From contig JAEWIR010000046.1 in assembly GCA_023386965.1 (NCBI GenBank), positions 124,001-188,000 of the forward strand: DNA of 64,000 nt, given 5' to 3'. Positions 1 to 8,980 of this stretch are shown piece after piece. Each line of letters opens with the position of its first letter. The first letter of the stretch is position 1. The position numbers and the translations under genes are program-made. The DNA is from Bacteroidota bacterium. Its GTDB lineage: Bacteria > Bacteroidota > Bacteroidia > Flavobacteriales > Weeksellaceae. A model generated the notes under the pieces. That model made no database searches and was not told where the DNA came from. It was given only the letters and a program-made list of their open reading frames with translations.

Positions 1-1
1 G

Positions 2-145
2 GGTATGAAACCTACTTACAGACTCTTACATACTTCCGAAAGTGACCGGGGTGAAATAGGGCATATTAATTTTTTCCGGAGTTATAACCGCAAACTGTGG
101 CAAGTGGTGCCGGACTATCTGGAGCAAGACGAACATTTAAAATAA
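2..145 (+). CDS. C-terminal fragment of an unidentified protein
   Basis: An open frame enters from the left edge and ends at TAA (143-145), giving about 47 residues that end in DEHLK. The frame runs without a stop from the first complete codon and has ordinary coding composition. It ends 13 bases before the HD-domain gene, which suggests the two are co-transcribed. I do not recognise the family; the tail is charged and aromatic (FFRSYNRKLW) with no motif I can name. Confidence 0.6.
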   Translation, partial: GMKPTYRLLHTSESDRGEIGHINFFRSYNRKLWQVVPDYLEQDEHLK

Positions 146-158
146 TTGTCAGAAGTTA

Positions 159-839
159 ATGATGAATTCAAGAATTGAAAAAACCGTACAGTTTGTAAAG
201 GAACAACTCAAGGGTGCGGAAGCCGGGCATGATTGGTTTCATGTGGAAAGGGTTTGGAAACTGGCCTTAACCATCGCCGCTACGGAAGTATGCGACCGCG
301 AAGTTGTTGAATTAGCTGCACTTCTGCATGATATCGCGGATCCGAAGTTCCATGGTGGTGATGAGCAGATTGCGCTGACCATCGCCCGAAATCATCTGCA
401 GAATATTGATGCAGATCCGGCTGCCACGGAATCTGTGCTTTTCATCATAAAGAATATGTCCTTCAAAAACAGCCTGAAACCTTCCGGTGATAGTCTTTCC
501 GGTATGCGCGAAAAGAATGCTGCCTTTCGTGAACTTCAGGTGGTACAGGATGCAGACCGCCTGGACGCGATGGGAGCCATTGGCATCGCAAGGACCTTCA
601 ATTTCGGAGGGTTTAAAAATAATCTGCTGCACCATCCGGAGATGGCTCCGCGGATGAATATGACCAAGGAAGAATACAAGAAGAATGAGGGAACAACCAT
701 CAATCATTTTTATGAAAAACTTCTGCGGCTTAAGGACAGAATGAATACAGCCAAAGGAAAAGAACTCGCCGCCGGCAGACATGCTTTTATGGAAGTCTAT
801 CTGGAGCAGTTTCTGGCAGAGTGGGAGGGAAAGCGCTAA
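159..839 (+). CDS. HD-domain phosphohydrolase
   Basis: A 226-residue metal-dependent hydrolase of the HD superfamily, similar in layout to the YedJ/YpgQ group. Seen: a first metal-ligand His in HDWFHVERVW (about residue 24), the HD dyad in LLHDIAD (about 57-58) and a distal Asp in QDADRLDAMG (about 131). This is the full H...HD...D set with the spacing of a stand-alone HD protein. The family cleaves phosphate esters or nucleotides in the cytoplasm; the substrate cannot be read from the sequence. Start: tandem ATGATG at 159 and 162, so one residue is uncertain. The next gene follows within 40 bases. Confidence 0.85.
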   Translation: MMNSRIEKTVQFVKEQLKGAEAGHDWFHVERVWKLALTIAATEVCDREVVELAALLHDIADPKFHGGDEQIALTIARNHLQNIDADPAATESVLFIIKNMSFKNSLKPSGDSLSGMREKNAAFRELQVVQDADRLDAMGAIGIARTFNFGGFKNNLLHHPEMAPRMNMTKEEYKKNEGTTINHFYEKLLRLKDRMNTAKGKELAAGRHAFMEVYLEQFLAEWEGKR

Positions 840-864
840 AGCCGGCCTGCACGGGCAATTTGCT

Positions 865-872
865 TATATTTG
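865..872 (+). promoter_or_regulatory. Candidate -7 promoter box, possibly for a leaderless mRNA
   Basis: TATATTTG fits the Bacteroidota -7 consensus TAnnTTTG. It ends only six bases before the ATG at 879, so a transcript from here would have almost no 5' leader. No convincing TTTG (-33) element is visible at the usual spacing, so this is a weak call. Confidence 0.35.
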
Positions 873-878
873 CATCCG

Positions 879-1472
879 ATGGAGAATTTTACTTTTATCA
901 TTTTTTTGCTGCTGTGTCTCGCATTGCCGCTTTCACTGATACGAAAGGGAAGATTTGCTGTGTCCGCCCGGATTGCGCGTATGCTCATTGTGCTGGCCGC
1001 GGTGGCCTATTTTACCGTGTGGTTTGTTAAACGAAGCAAATATCCGTTTGTAATGGATGCCATGGCGGTACAGATCATTAACAAATTACCGCAGGCACTG
1101 GATTTTTATGTGGTGCGTGTAAATGATGCAGAGGCGCCCGGTGAGCCTTACGACCTTAAACATGCAGGCCGTGTGCGTCCGGAGCATTACCAGCTTGAAT
1201 ATCTGAAAATGGACCACTCCAGTGAATTCTGGATTGCGGGGTATCTGGGTAAAAAGAATATGGTTTATTTCTCCCAACATGCCGTGCCTAACCCGGGCAG
1301 TGACCAGGTGGTTGAAATTCATAATTACATCAACCAGAGCCAGAAACTCAGCAAGACTGCCGGACTGCTTATTGATGCGCAGAAGATGAGGAACCACCAA
1401 AGCAGTATATACGTTACCTTAAGCTTACTCCTGATCTTTCTGAATGGGGTATTATTGTTCCGAAGGAATTAA
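879..1472 (+). CDS. Small integral membrane protein, function unknown
   Basis: A 197-residue protein. A first hydrophobic segment lies at residues 3-19 (after MENFTF), a second at about 28-47, and a third at the C-terminus (about 174-194, rich in Leu, Ile and Val). The middle, about 50-170, is polar with several Tyr and His and is probably exposed. I chose ATG at 879 over an upstream in-frame TTG at 870 because the TTG lies inside a promoter-like box. No family recognised. It follows the HD gene and converges on the macA-like gene across a shared terminator. Confidence 0.75.
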   Translation: MENFTFIIFLLLCLALPLSLIRKGRFAVSARIARMLIVLAAVAYFTVWFVKRSKYPFVMDAMAVQIINKLPQALDFYVVRVNDAEAPGEPYDLKHAGRVRPEHYQLEYLKMDHSSEFWIAGYLGKKNMVYFSQHAVPNPGSDQVVEIHNYINQSQKLSKTAGLLIDAQKMRNHQSSIYVTLSLLLIFLNGVLLFRRN

Positions 1473-1510
1473 AAAAAAATATCCTGAAGAAAAACTCCAG
1501 GATATTTTTG
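1471..1510. terminator. Bidirectional rho-independent terminator
   Basis: A stem with arms AAATATCCTG and CAGGATATTT (one bulged base) around an A-rich loop, with A runs on the left and T runs on the right. It sits between two convergent genes and can end transcription from both strands. Confidence 0.8.
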
Positions 1511-1519
1511 TGACATAGG

Positions 1520-2713
1520 TTAGCCTTTTTTCTCTTTCAGTGCTTCTTTATCCTTATCGCTGGGATTCCAAACTTTTACCTCCGCGTTTTTATCAATACC
1601 AGCCTTGATCTGCACGTTGATGCCGTCACTTGCTCCCAGTGTTACATACACTTTTTTGAAGCTGCCGTTGGCCTGTTTAACTTCTACAAAAGGAACATCT
1701 TTACCCCCTTTCTTCTCATACTGAATAAGCGCTTCATCCAGGAGCAGCGCATTTTTCTGTGAGCTCAGCACGATCTCTCCATTGGCCGAAAATCCCGCAC
1801 GGATATATTCATTATTCGGATTGAAAACATCGCCTTCCACCGGGAATTTAATGGTACCGCTCTGGTCTTTACCTTTAGGTGCAATCATCGTTAGGCGGCC
1901 CGGGAATTTCTTATTCTGAAGCGCACCGATCACCACATTCATATTCATGCCTTCCTTCAGTTTTCCGGCCTGTGCCTCATCAATCTCTCCCTGGAAAATA
2001 AGGGAATTCAGGTCTGCAATGGCGGCTATTGTAGTACCGGCATTGAATGAATTGGCTTCAATAACCTGGCTGCCGACTTTTACGGGGACTTCCAGGACTG
2101 TACCGTTTGCTTTGGAGCGGATTTGAGTCGTGGCTAGGCTTTGAAGTTCCGGTGTCACACCTGTTCTGGCGATCTGAAGGTTTTTCTGCGCAGTTACCAG
2201 TTGCTGTCTTGCATTGCGCAACTGAATCTGCGCCGACTGTAGCTGCTGCTGTGCCGCCAGATATTCCTGCCTGGAAATCACGCCCTGGCTGAAAAGACGC
2301 TCCTGCATACCGAACTGTTTCTGCTGGTTGTCCAGATTCAGCTGTGCATTGCTGATCTGAAGCTGTGCCGTGTTGATTTCCTGCTGTGAAGCGTTTACAT
2401 TCTGGATATTCGGAACAATACGTATGGTAGCGATAAGCTGTCCTACGGTTACACGGTCGCCTTCATCTACCAATACCTTGTCCACAATACCGGACATATT
2501 GGGCTTTATCTCAATTTCTTCGCGGGGAACAATCTTTCCTGTGGCCATCACCTTGTCTTCCATGTTCTGGACCATTGGTTTTTTGGTGAGGAAAGTCTCA
2601 CTTTTGGTGGAATTGGATTTAATGAGGTAGCCAATGCCGGCAAAAAGTGCCACCGCCACCAGGAGGCCCAGTATGATGTAAAGCACCCTTTTTCCGGTAA
2701 TTTTCTTTTTCAT
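1520..2713 (-). CDS. MacA/HlyD-type periplasmic adaptor of an efflux system
   Basis: A 397-residue membrane fusion protein. Seen: a basic N-terminus and one membrane anchor (about residues 9-30), a split lipoyl/barrel-sandwich domain on both sides of a long Gln/Ala-rich coiled-coil hairpin (about 100-195), then beta-barrel and membrane-proximal domains ending in a Lys-rich tail. In MacAB-type systems this subunit links an inner-membrane ABC transporter to a TolC-like outer-membrane channel. No TolC-like gene is visible here. It is the last gene of a minus-strand unit ATPase - permease - permease - adaptor, but a 396-base repeat tract separates it from the permeases, so separate expression is possible. 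Confidence 0.88.
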   Translation of the reverse strand: MKKKITGKRVLYIILGLLVAVALFAGIGYLIKSNSTKSETFLTKKPMVQNMEDKVMATGKIVPREEIEIKPNMSGIVDKVLVDEGDRVTVGQLIATIRIVPNIQNVNASQQEINTAQLQISNAQLNLDNQQKQFGMQERLFSQGVISRQEYLAAQQQLQSAQIQLRNARQQLVTAQKNLQIARTGVTPELQSLATTQIRSKANGTVLEVPVKVGSQVIEANSFNAGTTIAAIADLNSLIFQGEIDEAQAGKLKEGMNMNVVIGALQNKKFPGRLTMIAPKGKDQSGTIKFPVEGDVFNPNNEYIRAGFSANGEIVLSSQKNALLLDEALIQYEKKGGKDVPFVEVKQANGSFKKVYVTLGASDGINVQIKAGIDKNAEVKVWNPSDKDKEALKEKKG

Positions 2714-3109
2714 ATATCGTTTTATTTAATGTTTCAATTTTTTGTTACGCTGTCTCGGGCTCTAATTTAACCACGGAGCACAAAGCAGTTTTAGTTCTGC
2801 GGTCAGCGTTCGGCTTTCAGCGATCAACATCTGGCTCTGATCTAACCACAGAGACACAAAGCTTATACTGGGTGCACAGAGTATAATTCAAAATACATAA
2901 GAGCCACGATTTTAAAGTGGATTGGCTCTAAGCTCTTAATTTCTTAAAAGAACTAACTTTGGGATTGCCACGTCGCTCCCTCCGTCCGCTCCTCGCAATG
3001 ACGGCCATGTAAGTTTGAGAATGTCTCTCGCCTCACTTTTTACTTTTGCCTTTTTCCTTGGCTCCTTCCTCTAATTAAAGATCTCTCTATCCCCACTCCC
3101 AATCACTGT
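2714..3109. repeat. Intergenic low-complexity word tract
   Basis: No gene. The tract holds degenerate words seen elsewhere in the window: AACCACAGAG-type words (2770-2890), GTCAGCGTTCGGC words (2810-2830), a GC-rich block at about 2965-3003 (TCGCTCC...CGCTCCTCGCAATGACGG) whose reverse complement recurs at 17532-17570, and short GGCTCCTTCC words. Words read as reverse complements of those that follow plus-strand genes, which matches the minus-strand genes here. Confidence 0.7.
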
Positions 3110-4378
3110 CTACTCACTGCGAAGTGCCTCAATCGGTTTTATCTTTACGGCGCGCTGTGCGGGAATCATACCAACTATAAGTCCCAGCGTCACCATTATG
3201 GTCATTGCGGCAAAGACATTCCCGTAATCGACTGTCGGATTGTAAAACGGTATATCTTCCTGATTCTTCGTTATCATATCCAAAATCATCAGCAGCAGGA
3301 TGCCGAAAATAAATCCCAGTATTCCCGATGTGAGGGTAATCACCACACTTTCCAGCAGGATCTGGTTACGCACTTCGGCGGGTTTTGCGCCTATGGCTCG
3401 TCTGATGCCTATTTCCTTTGTCCTTTCCTTTACGGTGATCAGCAGGATATTGGAGATAGCAATGACTCCCGCCAGGATGGTCAGCGTTCCTACAATGATG
3501 GTGAGGAGCTGCATGCCGTCCAGAAAGCCTGTCAGTTTCTTAAATTCCTTGCCCAAATTAAAACTTCCGAAAGCATTGGTGTCTTCCGGTGAGACATTGT
3601 ACTTCTGTTTCAGTACATCCTTTACTTTGGTTTCAACAATGGCCACATCCGCATCAGGTTTGCTCACTATGGAGAAAACATCAACCTTATCGCCGTCGTT
3701 AAACATCTTCATATAGGTAGTAAGCGGGATATAAGCAGTTTGTGCATTTTCCATGGGACTGGCACGTTTCACCGAAAATACTCCAATGACATTAAAGAAG
3801 GTTCCCCGAACATTGATGCTTTGGCCGATAGGGTTTTCATTTTTCTTATGGTCGAAGAAGTTTTTGTAGATTTCCTCACCAATGACTATTACGTTCTTGT
3901 TAAGCGCAAGGTCGGCGTCATTCAGATATCTGCCGAAGATCAATTTCTTTTCCGAAATTTTATTACCAATAGGTGAGTCGCCGTTCAGACCGTAAGTACC
4001 GTTTTTGCCGGTGCGCGACATCAGTTCGCCGGGAGTGCCAAAGCTTCCTTTGGAACTCTGCGGCGAGATATAATCGATTTCCGGGATCCGCGCGGTCAGC
4101 ATTTCGATATCGTTACGGTCCAGCTCCATTTGCCGTCCTTTAGCAAAACCGGCATACGGGATATTGGTATTTTGGGCCCAAAGGAAAATACTGTTGGTGG
4201 CAAATCCGGAAAACAGTTTATCGAAGCCGTTTTCCATGCCTTTCGCGGCGCCCAGCAGGGAGACATACAGGAACATGCCCCAGGCCACACCGATCATGGT
4301 GAGGAAGGTGCGCAGCTTGTTCGATCTGAGTGAATGATAGATCTCCTGCCAGGTGTCTTTTTTGAAAACAATATTCAT
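3110..4378 (-). CDS. MacB-type ABC transporter permease (second copy)
   Basis: A 422-residue permease of the MacB/FtsX family: one N-terminal membrane helix (about residues 22-45), a large periplasmic MacB_PCD domain (about 50-275), then three helices at about 290-410 and the family ending PAQRAVKIKPIEALRSE. The TKEIGIRRAIGAKP motif between helices is the cytoplasmic loop that touches the ATPase. I start at 4378 (MNIVFKKDTW...), where family alignment begins; an in-frame ATG 15 codons upstream gives an atypical N-terminus. It lies directly after a related permease with a 63-base gap, so the two may form a heterodimer on one ATPase. Confidence 0.85.
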   Translation of the reverse strand: MNIVFKKDTWQEIYHSLRSNKLRTFLTMIGVAWGMFLYVSLLGAAKGMENGFDKLFSGFATNSIFLWAQNTNIPYAGFAKGRQMELDRNDIEMLTARIPEIDYISPQSSKGSFGTPGELMSRTGKNGTYGLNGDSPIGNKISEKKLIFGRYLNDADLALNKNVIVIGEEIYKNFFDHKKNENPIGQSINVRGTFFNVIGVFSVKRASPMENAQTAYIPLTTYMKMFNDGDKVDVFSIVSKPDADVAIVETKVKDVLKQKYNVSPEDTNAFGSFNLGKEFKKLTGFLDGMQLLTIIVGTLTILAGVIAISNILLITVKERTKEIGIRRAIGAKPAEVRNQILLESVVITLTSGILGFIFGILLLMILDMITKNQEDIPFYNPTVDYGNVFAAMTIMVTLGLIVGMIPAQRAVKIKPIEALRSE

Positions 4379-4441
4379 CCGATGCTGTGTTTTGACTCTT
4401 TTCTGTCCTTGTACCAAGAACAATATGCTTTTTCTGTAATT

Positions 4442-5674
4442 TTATTCCGCTCTCAGGGCTTCAATAGGTTTTATTTTGCTCGCTCGGTACGAAGGTACAA
4501 AGCCGGCGATTAATCCGGCCAGGATCAGGCAAACAAAAGCCACGATAATGAGGCCCCAACCTACACTCGGATCCTTAATGAAATAGGCTTCCAGGCTGTC
4601 GCCGATAAGTTCGAGCGTAAGGACGCCCAGACCCACACCTATGAATCCTGAAATCACTGTAATGACAATACTTTCCTGAATGATCAGTGCAATAATACTG
4701 TTGGGTTTGGCACCTATGGCTTTCCGTACACCGATTTCCTGGGTCCTTTCCTTTACAATATAAACCATGATGTTGCTGATGCCAATGATGCCGGCCAGCA
4801 GGGTGCCCATACCTATAAAGCCAACGACAAGCGTGAGGATAAACAGGAACTGAAAACTGTTCTTGGTATTTTCGGCGTTGTTGCGCACTCTAACTGCATT
4901 TTCGTCGTCGGGGGATACCCTGTGGCGTGCCTTTACCTGCTTTTCGATTTCCTCGCCAAATGTGATGGCCTGTTCCGGGGTGAGGTCTTGATTATAGGTA
5001 AGCTGAATTGAATTTACAGTATCGGAACCTTTTTTCATTTGCTGAAGCGTGGTGATTGGTATGGTAATCATCCTTTCTTCAAAATCGCCGCCGCCTTCAT
5101 CTGAAAAGACTCCAATCACTTTAAACATGGTGCCGTTAATTTCCAGGTCCCTGCCAATGGGGCTGCCGTCTTTTATGAGGTCACGCTGCACCATCCTGCC
5201 TATGACGGCCACATTCTGGCGCCTCTGCAGATCGCCCTGGCTTATGTAGCGTCCATCTACCAACTGCCTGTTCTCTATGAATTTTTCATCGCCTGTAGTT
5301 CCGCTGATCTGGTAACTGCCACTCTCGCGGCCATATTTTACCATCATGCCCGTGCTGTATTTCGGCGCGGAATATTCCACTTTTTCCGGGTCTATGCCTA
5401 TAACTTCCTCGTAATCCTCATTTTTGAAAACCACCTGACGGTCCGCCTGCAGTCCGCCGTACGCTACAGTAGTCTTACCCGTAAATATGGCGATGAGGTT
5501 CTGGGCATCGCGTGCAAAACCTTCCGTAAAGGCGTTTTTCAGACCGGAACCGATACCGAAGAGGACAATAAATATGTAGAGACCCAGCGCTACAGTAAAG
5601 CCGGAGAGCACGGTTCTCAGTACATTGCTTCGTATGGAGGCGAATATTTCCTGCCAGCGGTCCAGATCAAACAT
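4442..5674 (-). CDS. MacB-type ABC transporter permease (first copy)
   Basis: A 410-residue FtsX/MacB-family permease with an N-terminal helix at about residues 21-43, a periplasmic domain at about 45-270, three C-terminal helices and the loop TQEIGVRKAIGAKP. It ends in SYRASKIKPIEALRAE, nearly the same as its downstream paralogue, which points to an old gene duplication. Unlike E. coli MacB it carries no ATPase domain; that is encoded separately at 5891-6583. Likely function: export of a peptide, lipid or lipoprotein substrate from the inner membrane with the MacA-like adaptor. Confidence 0.86.
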   Translation of the reverse strand: MFDLDRWQEIFASIRSNVLRTVLSGFTVALGLYIFIVLFGIGSGLKNAFTEGFARDAQNLIAIFTGKTTVAYGGLQADRQVVFKNEDYEEVIGIDPEKVEYSAPKYSTGMMVKYGRESGSYQISGTTGDEKFIENRQLVDGRYISQGDLQRRQNVAVIGRMVQRDLIKDGSPIGRDLEINGTMFKVIGVFSDEGGGDFEERMITIPITTLQQMKKGSDTVNSIQLTYNQDLTPEQAITFGEEIEKQVKARHRVSPDDENAVRVRNNAENTKNSFQFLFILTLVVGFIGMGTLLAGIIGISNIMVYIVKERTQEIGVRKAIGAKPNSIIALIIQESIVITVISGFIGVGLGVLTLELIGDSLEAYFIKDPSVGWGLIIVAFVCLILAGLIAGFVPSYRASKIKPIEALRAE

Positions 5675-5689
5675 TTTATTGGGGGGGAT

Positions 5690-5880
5690 TTGTTGTGAAG
5701 GTGTTGAGTTGTTAAGGTGTTGAGTTCTTAAGACTAAAGTTGTTGAGTTGTAAAGTCGTAAAGTTGTTGAGTCGTGAAGTTGTTTGACTTGTAAACTGCT
5801 TAACTGACAGACTGGTAAATTGATAAATTGCTAAACTGTTACATTATTTAACTGTTACATTATTTAACTGTTACACTTTT
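5690..5880. repeat. Degenerate GTTGAGTTGT words plus a 16-bp tandem repeat
   Basis: Positions 5695-5800 are variants of GTTGTTGAGTTGTAAAG; the same word recurs after recX (16475-16515). Positions 5834-5875 are 2.6 copies of the 16-mer AACTGTTACATTATTT in exact tandem. The tract lies inside the minus-strand ABC unit, between the ATPase and first permease genes. Confidence 0.75.
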
Positions 5881-5890
5881 AATACTGTTC

Positions 5891-6583
5891 TCAGGCAAGT
5901 ACCCGCTGGGTAATGTACTCGTCGCTTTCAATGATTCCGTCTTTCAGTATCACATTTCTTTTCGTTTCGGCAGCTACGTCCGGCTCATGGGTAACTACAA
6001 TGATTGTTTTCCCTTCCCGGTTGATGTCCTGCAGCAGTTTCATAATGTCATATGTTGTCTTGCTGTCCAGAGCTCCCGTAGGTTCATCGGCCAGGATAAT
6101 CTTGGGGTCGGTAATCAGGGCACGTGCAATGGCCACACGCTGTTTCTGTCCGCCGGAAAGTTCATTGGGCAGGTGGTTGGCCCATTGTGCCAGACCTACT
6201 TTTTCCAGATATTCCATGGCTTTAAAATTACGTTCCTTACGGTTTACATTCTGATAGTACAGCGGCAGTGCCACGTTTTCCAGTGCGGTTTTGTACGCGA
6301 TGAGGTTGAAGGACTGAAATACAAAACCCAGGAACCGGCTGCGGTATTCTGCGGCTTTTACCTCTGAGAGGTCCTCAATAGGAATTCCGTCCAGGGTGTA
6401 GGTGCCGGAATCTTTTTCATCCAGAATACCAATGATGTTAAGCAGTGTAGATTTTCCCGAGCCTGAGCTGCCCATAATAGAAACGAATTCTCCGGCGCCG
6501 ATTTCAAGGTTGATTCCCTTCAGGACGTGCAGTTTGCTCTTGCCCGTATCATATGATTTATGGAGGTTCTGAATGCTTAACAT
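5891..6583 (-). CDS. MacB/LolD-type ABC transporter ATPase
   Basis: A 230-residue nucleotide-binding subunit. Seen: Walker A GSSGSGKST (about residues 38-46), Q-loop FVFQSFNL, signature LSGGQ (about 142), Walker B IILADEPTGALDS (about 160-172) and H-loop VTHEPD. The EPTGALDS form is typical of the MacB/LolD/FtsE branch. It is the first gene of the minus-strand unit, upstream of two permeases and an adaptor. The 395 bases upstream separate it from the divergent nrdB. Powers export rather than import, by family. Confidence 0.93.
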   Translation of the reverse strand: MLSIQNLHKSYDTGKSKLHVLKGINLEIGAGEFVSIMGSSGSGKSTLLNIIGILDEKDSGTYTLDGIPIEDLSEVKAAEYRSRFLGFVFQSFNLIAYKTALENVALPLYYQNVNRKERNFKAMEYLEKVGLAQWANHLPNELSGGQKQRVAIARALITDPKIILADEPTGALDSKTTYDIMKLLQDINREGKTIIVVTHEPDVAAETKRNVILKDGIIESDEYITQRVLA

Positions 6584-6857
6584 ATTGCAGATTTGCTTCC
6601 TTTATAAGTATACTGCGCGCCTTATTTGTTACAGGGCGCCCGTTTAAAAGGATTCTAAGTTTTGTTTAGTTATAAAATACGCTGAATATTAGGTTTATTG
6701 AAAACTGTTTAATTTGCAGCCTTCATATTTGGTTTTATTCAACCCAAATAATGATGTAACCTGCACCAACAGCCGCTTCCCTGCTTTTGTGGAAAACTTT
6801 TGGACTTATTGGCCAGCGAATTAGGCTTTATGGCTTTCAGGGTAGGGAAGTATTATC

Positions 6858-6865
6858 TATTTTTG
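6858..6865 (+). promoter_or_regulatory. Candidate -7 promoter box for nrdB
   Basis: TATTTTTG matches TAnnTTTG and lies 113 bases before the nrdB start. The 395-base gap 6584-6978 otherwise holds AT-rich leader DNA for both divergent genes; I see no other gene or repeat word in it. Confidence 0.4.
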
Positions 6866-6978
6866 TTTTCGCCATAATAACTGTGGCGGATAATTTAACC
6901 TTCTGATATTCAGTAGAATATAGGTAAGGTGATTGTTGTTTGACTATTATTTTAACAAGATATAAACCGAATCGCTTT

Positions 6979-7953
6979 ATGGGGATTTTTGAAAAGAGAG
7001 TAAGTTATAAGCCATTTGAGTATCCGGAAGTACTGCAGTTTGTTGATGCGATCAACAAATCCTTTTGGGTGCATTCTGAAGTTGATTTTACTGCCGATGT
7101 ACAGGATTTCCAGTCGCAGCTGGAGCCGCATGAAAAGCATGCCGTAAAGAATGCATTGCTTGCCATCGCGCAGATTGAGGTTTCGGTAAAGACTTTCTGG
7201 GGAAATCTGTATAACCATATGCCCAAGCCGGAACTTAACGGCCTGGGGTCCACTTTTGCAGAGTGTGAGTTCCGTCATTCCGAAGCCTATTCACGTTTGC
7301 TGGAAGTTTTGGGTTATAATGATGCCTTCACGCAGGTAATCGAGATTCCGGCCATCAAGAAAAGGATCGATTTCCTGAGCAATGTGCTTAAACATGCCAA
7401 CTCAACCACACCAAAGGAATATGTGTCGTCGCTGCTGCTTTTCAGTATACTGATCGAAAATGTATCCCTTTTCTCGCAGTTTGCCATTATCCTGTCGTTT
7501 ACAAGATTTAAAGGATATATGAAAAACGTCTCCAATATTATTGCGTGGACGTCTGTGGATGAGCAAATCCATGCCAATGCCGGTATTTACCTTATCAATA
7601 AGATCCGCGAGGAGCAACCGGAACTGCTAACCGATTCAGATATTGAAGATATTTATACACTGGTGGACCATTCGATTCAGGTGGAGGAAGAAATCCTGGA
7701 CTGGATCTTTGAGCTTGGTGACCTGGACAACTTCAGTAAGGAAGACCTGCTGAACTTTATGAAATACCGTGTAGACGACAGTCTAAAGAAAATCGGTATG
7801 CGAACCCGTTATAATATTACACCGGAACAGTACAAAGCGATGATCTGGTTTGAAGAGGAAGTTTTCGCCAATTCCATGGATGATTTCTTCGCGAAAAGAC
7901 CGGTGGATTATACCAAGCACGACAAGAGTATTACGGAGAACGATTTGTTTTAG
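6979..7953 (+). CDS. nrdB: Ribonucleoside-diphosphate reductase beta subunit (class I)
   Basis: A 324-residue R2 subunit that houses the dimetal cofactor and tyrosyl radical that drive ribonucleotide reduction. Seen ligand motifs: IEVSVKTFW (Glu), AECEFRHSEAY (Glu, His and the candidate radical Tyr), ENVSLFSQF (Glu) and SVDEQIHANAG (Glu, His). The C-terminus ends ENDLF, the short acidic-aromatic tail that docks on the alpha subunit. Start set at 6979 (MGIFEKR), where the family begins; a TTG 13 codons upstream gives an atypical extension. The partner nrdA lies 1.2 kb downstream with one small gene and two repeat tracts between. Confidence 0.95.
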   Translation: MGIFEKRVSYKPFEYPEVLQFVDAINKSFWVHSEVDFTADVQDFQSQLEPHEKHAVKNALLAIAQIEVSVKTFWGNLYNHMPKPELNGLGSTFAECEFRHSEAYSRLLEVLGYNDAFTQVIEIPAIKKRIDFLSNVLKHANSTTPKEYVSSLLLFSILIENVSLFSQFAIILSFTRFKGYMKNVSNIIAWTSVDEQIHANAGIYLINKIREEQPELLTDSDIEDIYTLVDHSIQVEEEILDWIFELGDLDNFSKEDLLNFMKYRVDDSLKKIGMRTRYNITPEQYKAMIWFEEEVFANSMDDFFAKRPVDYTKHDKSITENDLF

Positions 7954-8438
7954 GAGGGAGATTTCAGATTTGGGATTTCTTGGAGGAAAGGAGAAAGAAC
8001 CAAGGGGCAGGATTTTAAATTATAAATTATAAATTTTGAATTTTGAATTATGGATTTTTTGGATTTTTCCCCTGTGTGCGCTGTAAATTCTCTGTGTGCT
8101 CTGTGGTTAGGTAAAAGTCATGAGGTTAGATATTAGATTTCAGACCAGGGAGGAGAACAAAGAAGAAAGAGGAAAGAAAAAGGATTTCTGACGCGTGGGT
8201 AGAGATCTCGTCCCCGACGAGATGACAGAAGGAATAGGTTATGAGTTTTAATTTAACTCTGTGTGATCCGTATAAGTTCTGTAATCTCTGTGGTTAGATA
8301 AGGGTCGGGAGGTTAGATGTCAGATTTTAGACTTTTTTAGAGAGGAAAGAGGAAAGACAGGTCTGTGGATGAAGGCTTTTAGACCAGGAAGATTTTAGGA
8401 AATCTGGAGTAGTGTGGTACAAAATAGTATGAAATAAT
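7954..8438. repeat. Intergenic word tract with a perfect hairpin unit
   Basis: No gene in 485 bases. Words: GGATTTTAAATTATAAATT (8010-8040), CTCTGTGTGCTCTGTGGTTAG (8088-8110 and again 8255-8295), TTAGATATTAGATTTCAGACC (8125-8147, 8312-8332) and AGAGGAAAGA words. At 8202-8229 an AGAGATC...GATGACAG unit contains a perfect stem: ATCTCGTC (8206-8213) pairs with GACGAGAT (8217-8224) over a CCC loop. Confidence 0.75.
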
Positions 8439-8777
8439 ATGATCAACGTTAAGGTAAAATATAAAATTACACCGGAGTTTTCGGATACCAACCGGGAGAA
8501 CATTGAACTGTTTCTCGAATCCTTCCGCGAGCTTGATCATACTAAATTCCGGTATCAGGTTTTTGTTGAAGAAGACGGGCTTACATTTTATCATGTGTCG
8601 GCCTATGTGGATGAAGAAATACAGAAACAGTTACTTGCCATGCCGAGGTTTCTGGAGTTCCAGCGGCAACGCGGCATGAATCTGCAGGGCGAAGTTGAAA
8701 TGAAAGTCCTGAAATTTCAGGGTTCAGCGGGCAGCTTTGATAATGTGTTTGGGAATTTCGAGAATCCGGAAGGATAG
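8439..8777 (+). CDS. Small alpha/beta protein between nrdB and nrdA (dimeric alpha-beta barrel type?)
   Basis: A 112-residue soluble protein starting at a clear ATG. The pattern beta-strand, long helix (about residues 20-32), strand, strand rich in aromatic residues (VFVEEDGLTFYHVSAYVDEE), helix, strand resembles small ferredoxin-like folds such as antibiotic-biosynthesis-monooxygenase (ABM) domains; that is a guess from pattern only. No catalytic residues can be named. Its place between the two reductase subunits suggests a link to nucleotide reduction, but repeat tracts on both sides weaken the case for a simple operon. Confidence 0.75.
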   Translation: MINVKVKYKITPEFSDTNRENIELFLESFRELDHTKFRYQVFVEEDGLTFYHVSAYVDEEIQKQLLAMPRFLEFQRQRGMNLQGEVEMKVLKFQGSAGSFDNVFGNFENPEG

Positions 8778-8980
8778 ATATCAGATGTCAGATTTCAGAC
8801 TTGTGAGGAGAACAAAGAGCCGGGAGTCAAGAGCCGAGATTTCAGATATCAGATGTCAGATTTCAGACCTGGAGATTTTTAGGGTTTAGAACTTTGGACT
8901 GAAGGTTAAAAGCTCAGTGCTGAAAGCTGAGTTCTAACAGCAAAACATAGAGCGGTGAACAAATCACCGGACAAAATAAT
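8778..8980. repeat. TCAGATATCAGA / GAGCC word tract
   Basis: Repeated words GATATCAGATGTCAGATTTC (8776-8798 and again 8848-8874), AAGAGCCGGGAGTCAAGAGCC (8816-8836) and AAAGCTCAGTGCTGAAAGC (8907-8928). No gene. Confidence 0.75.

Noticed and set aside
5834..5875. Origin iterons suggested by the 16-bp tandem repeat
   Set aside because: Only 2.6 copies, no dnaA, rep gene or AT-rich unwinding region of note; it lies within an ABC transporter unit.
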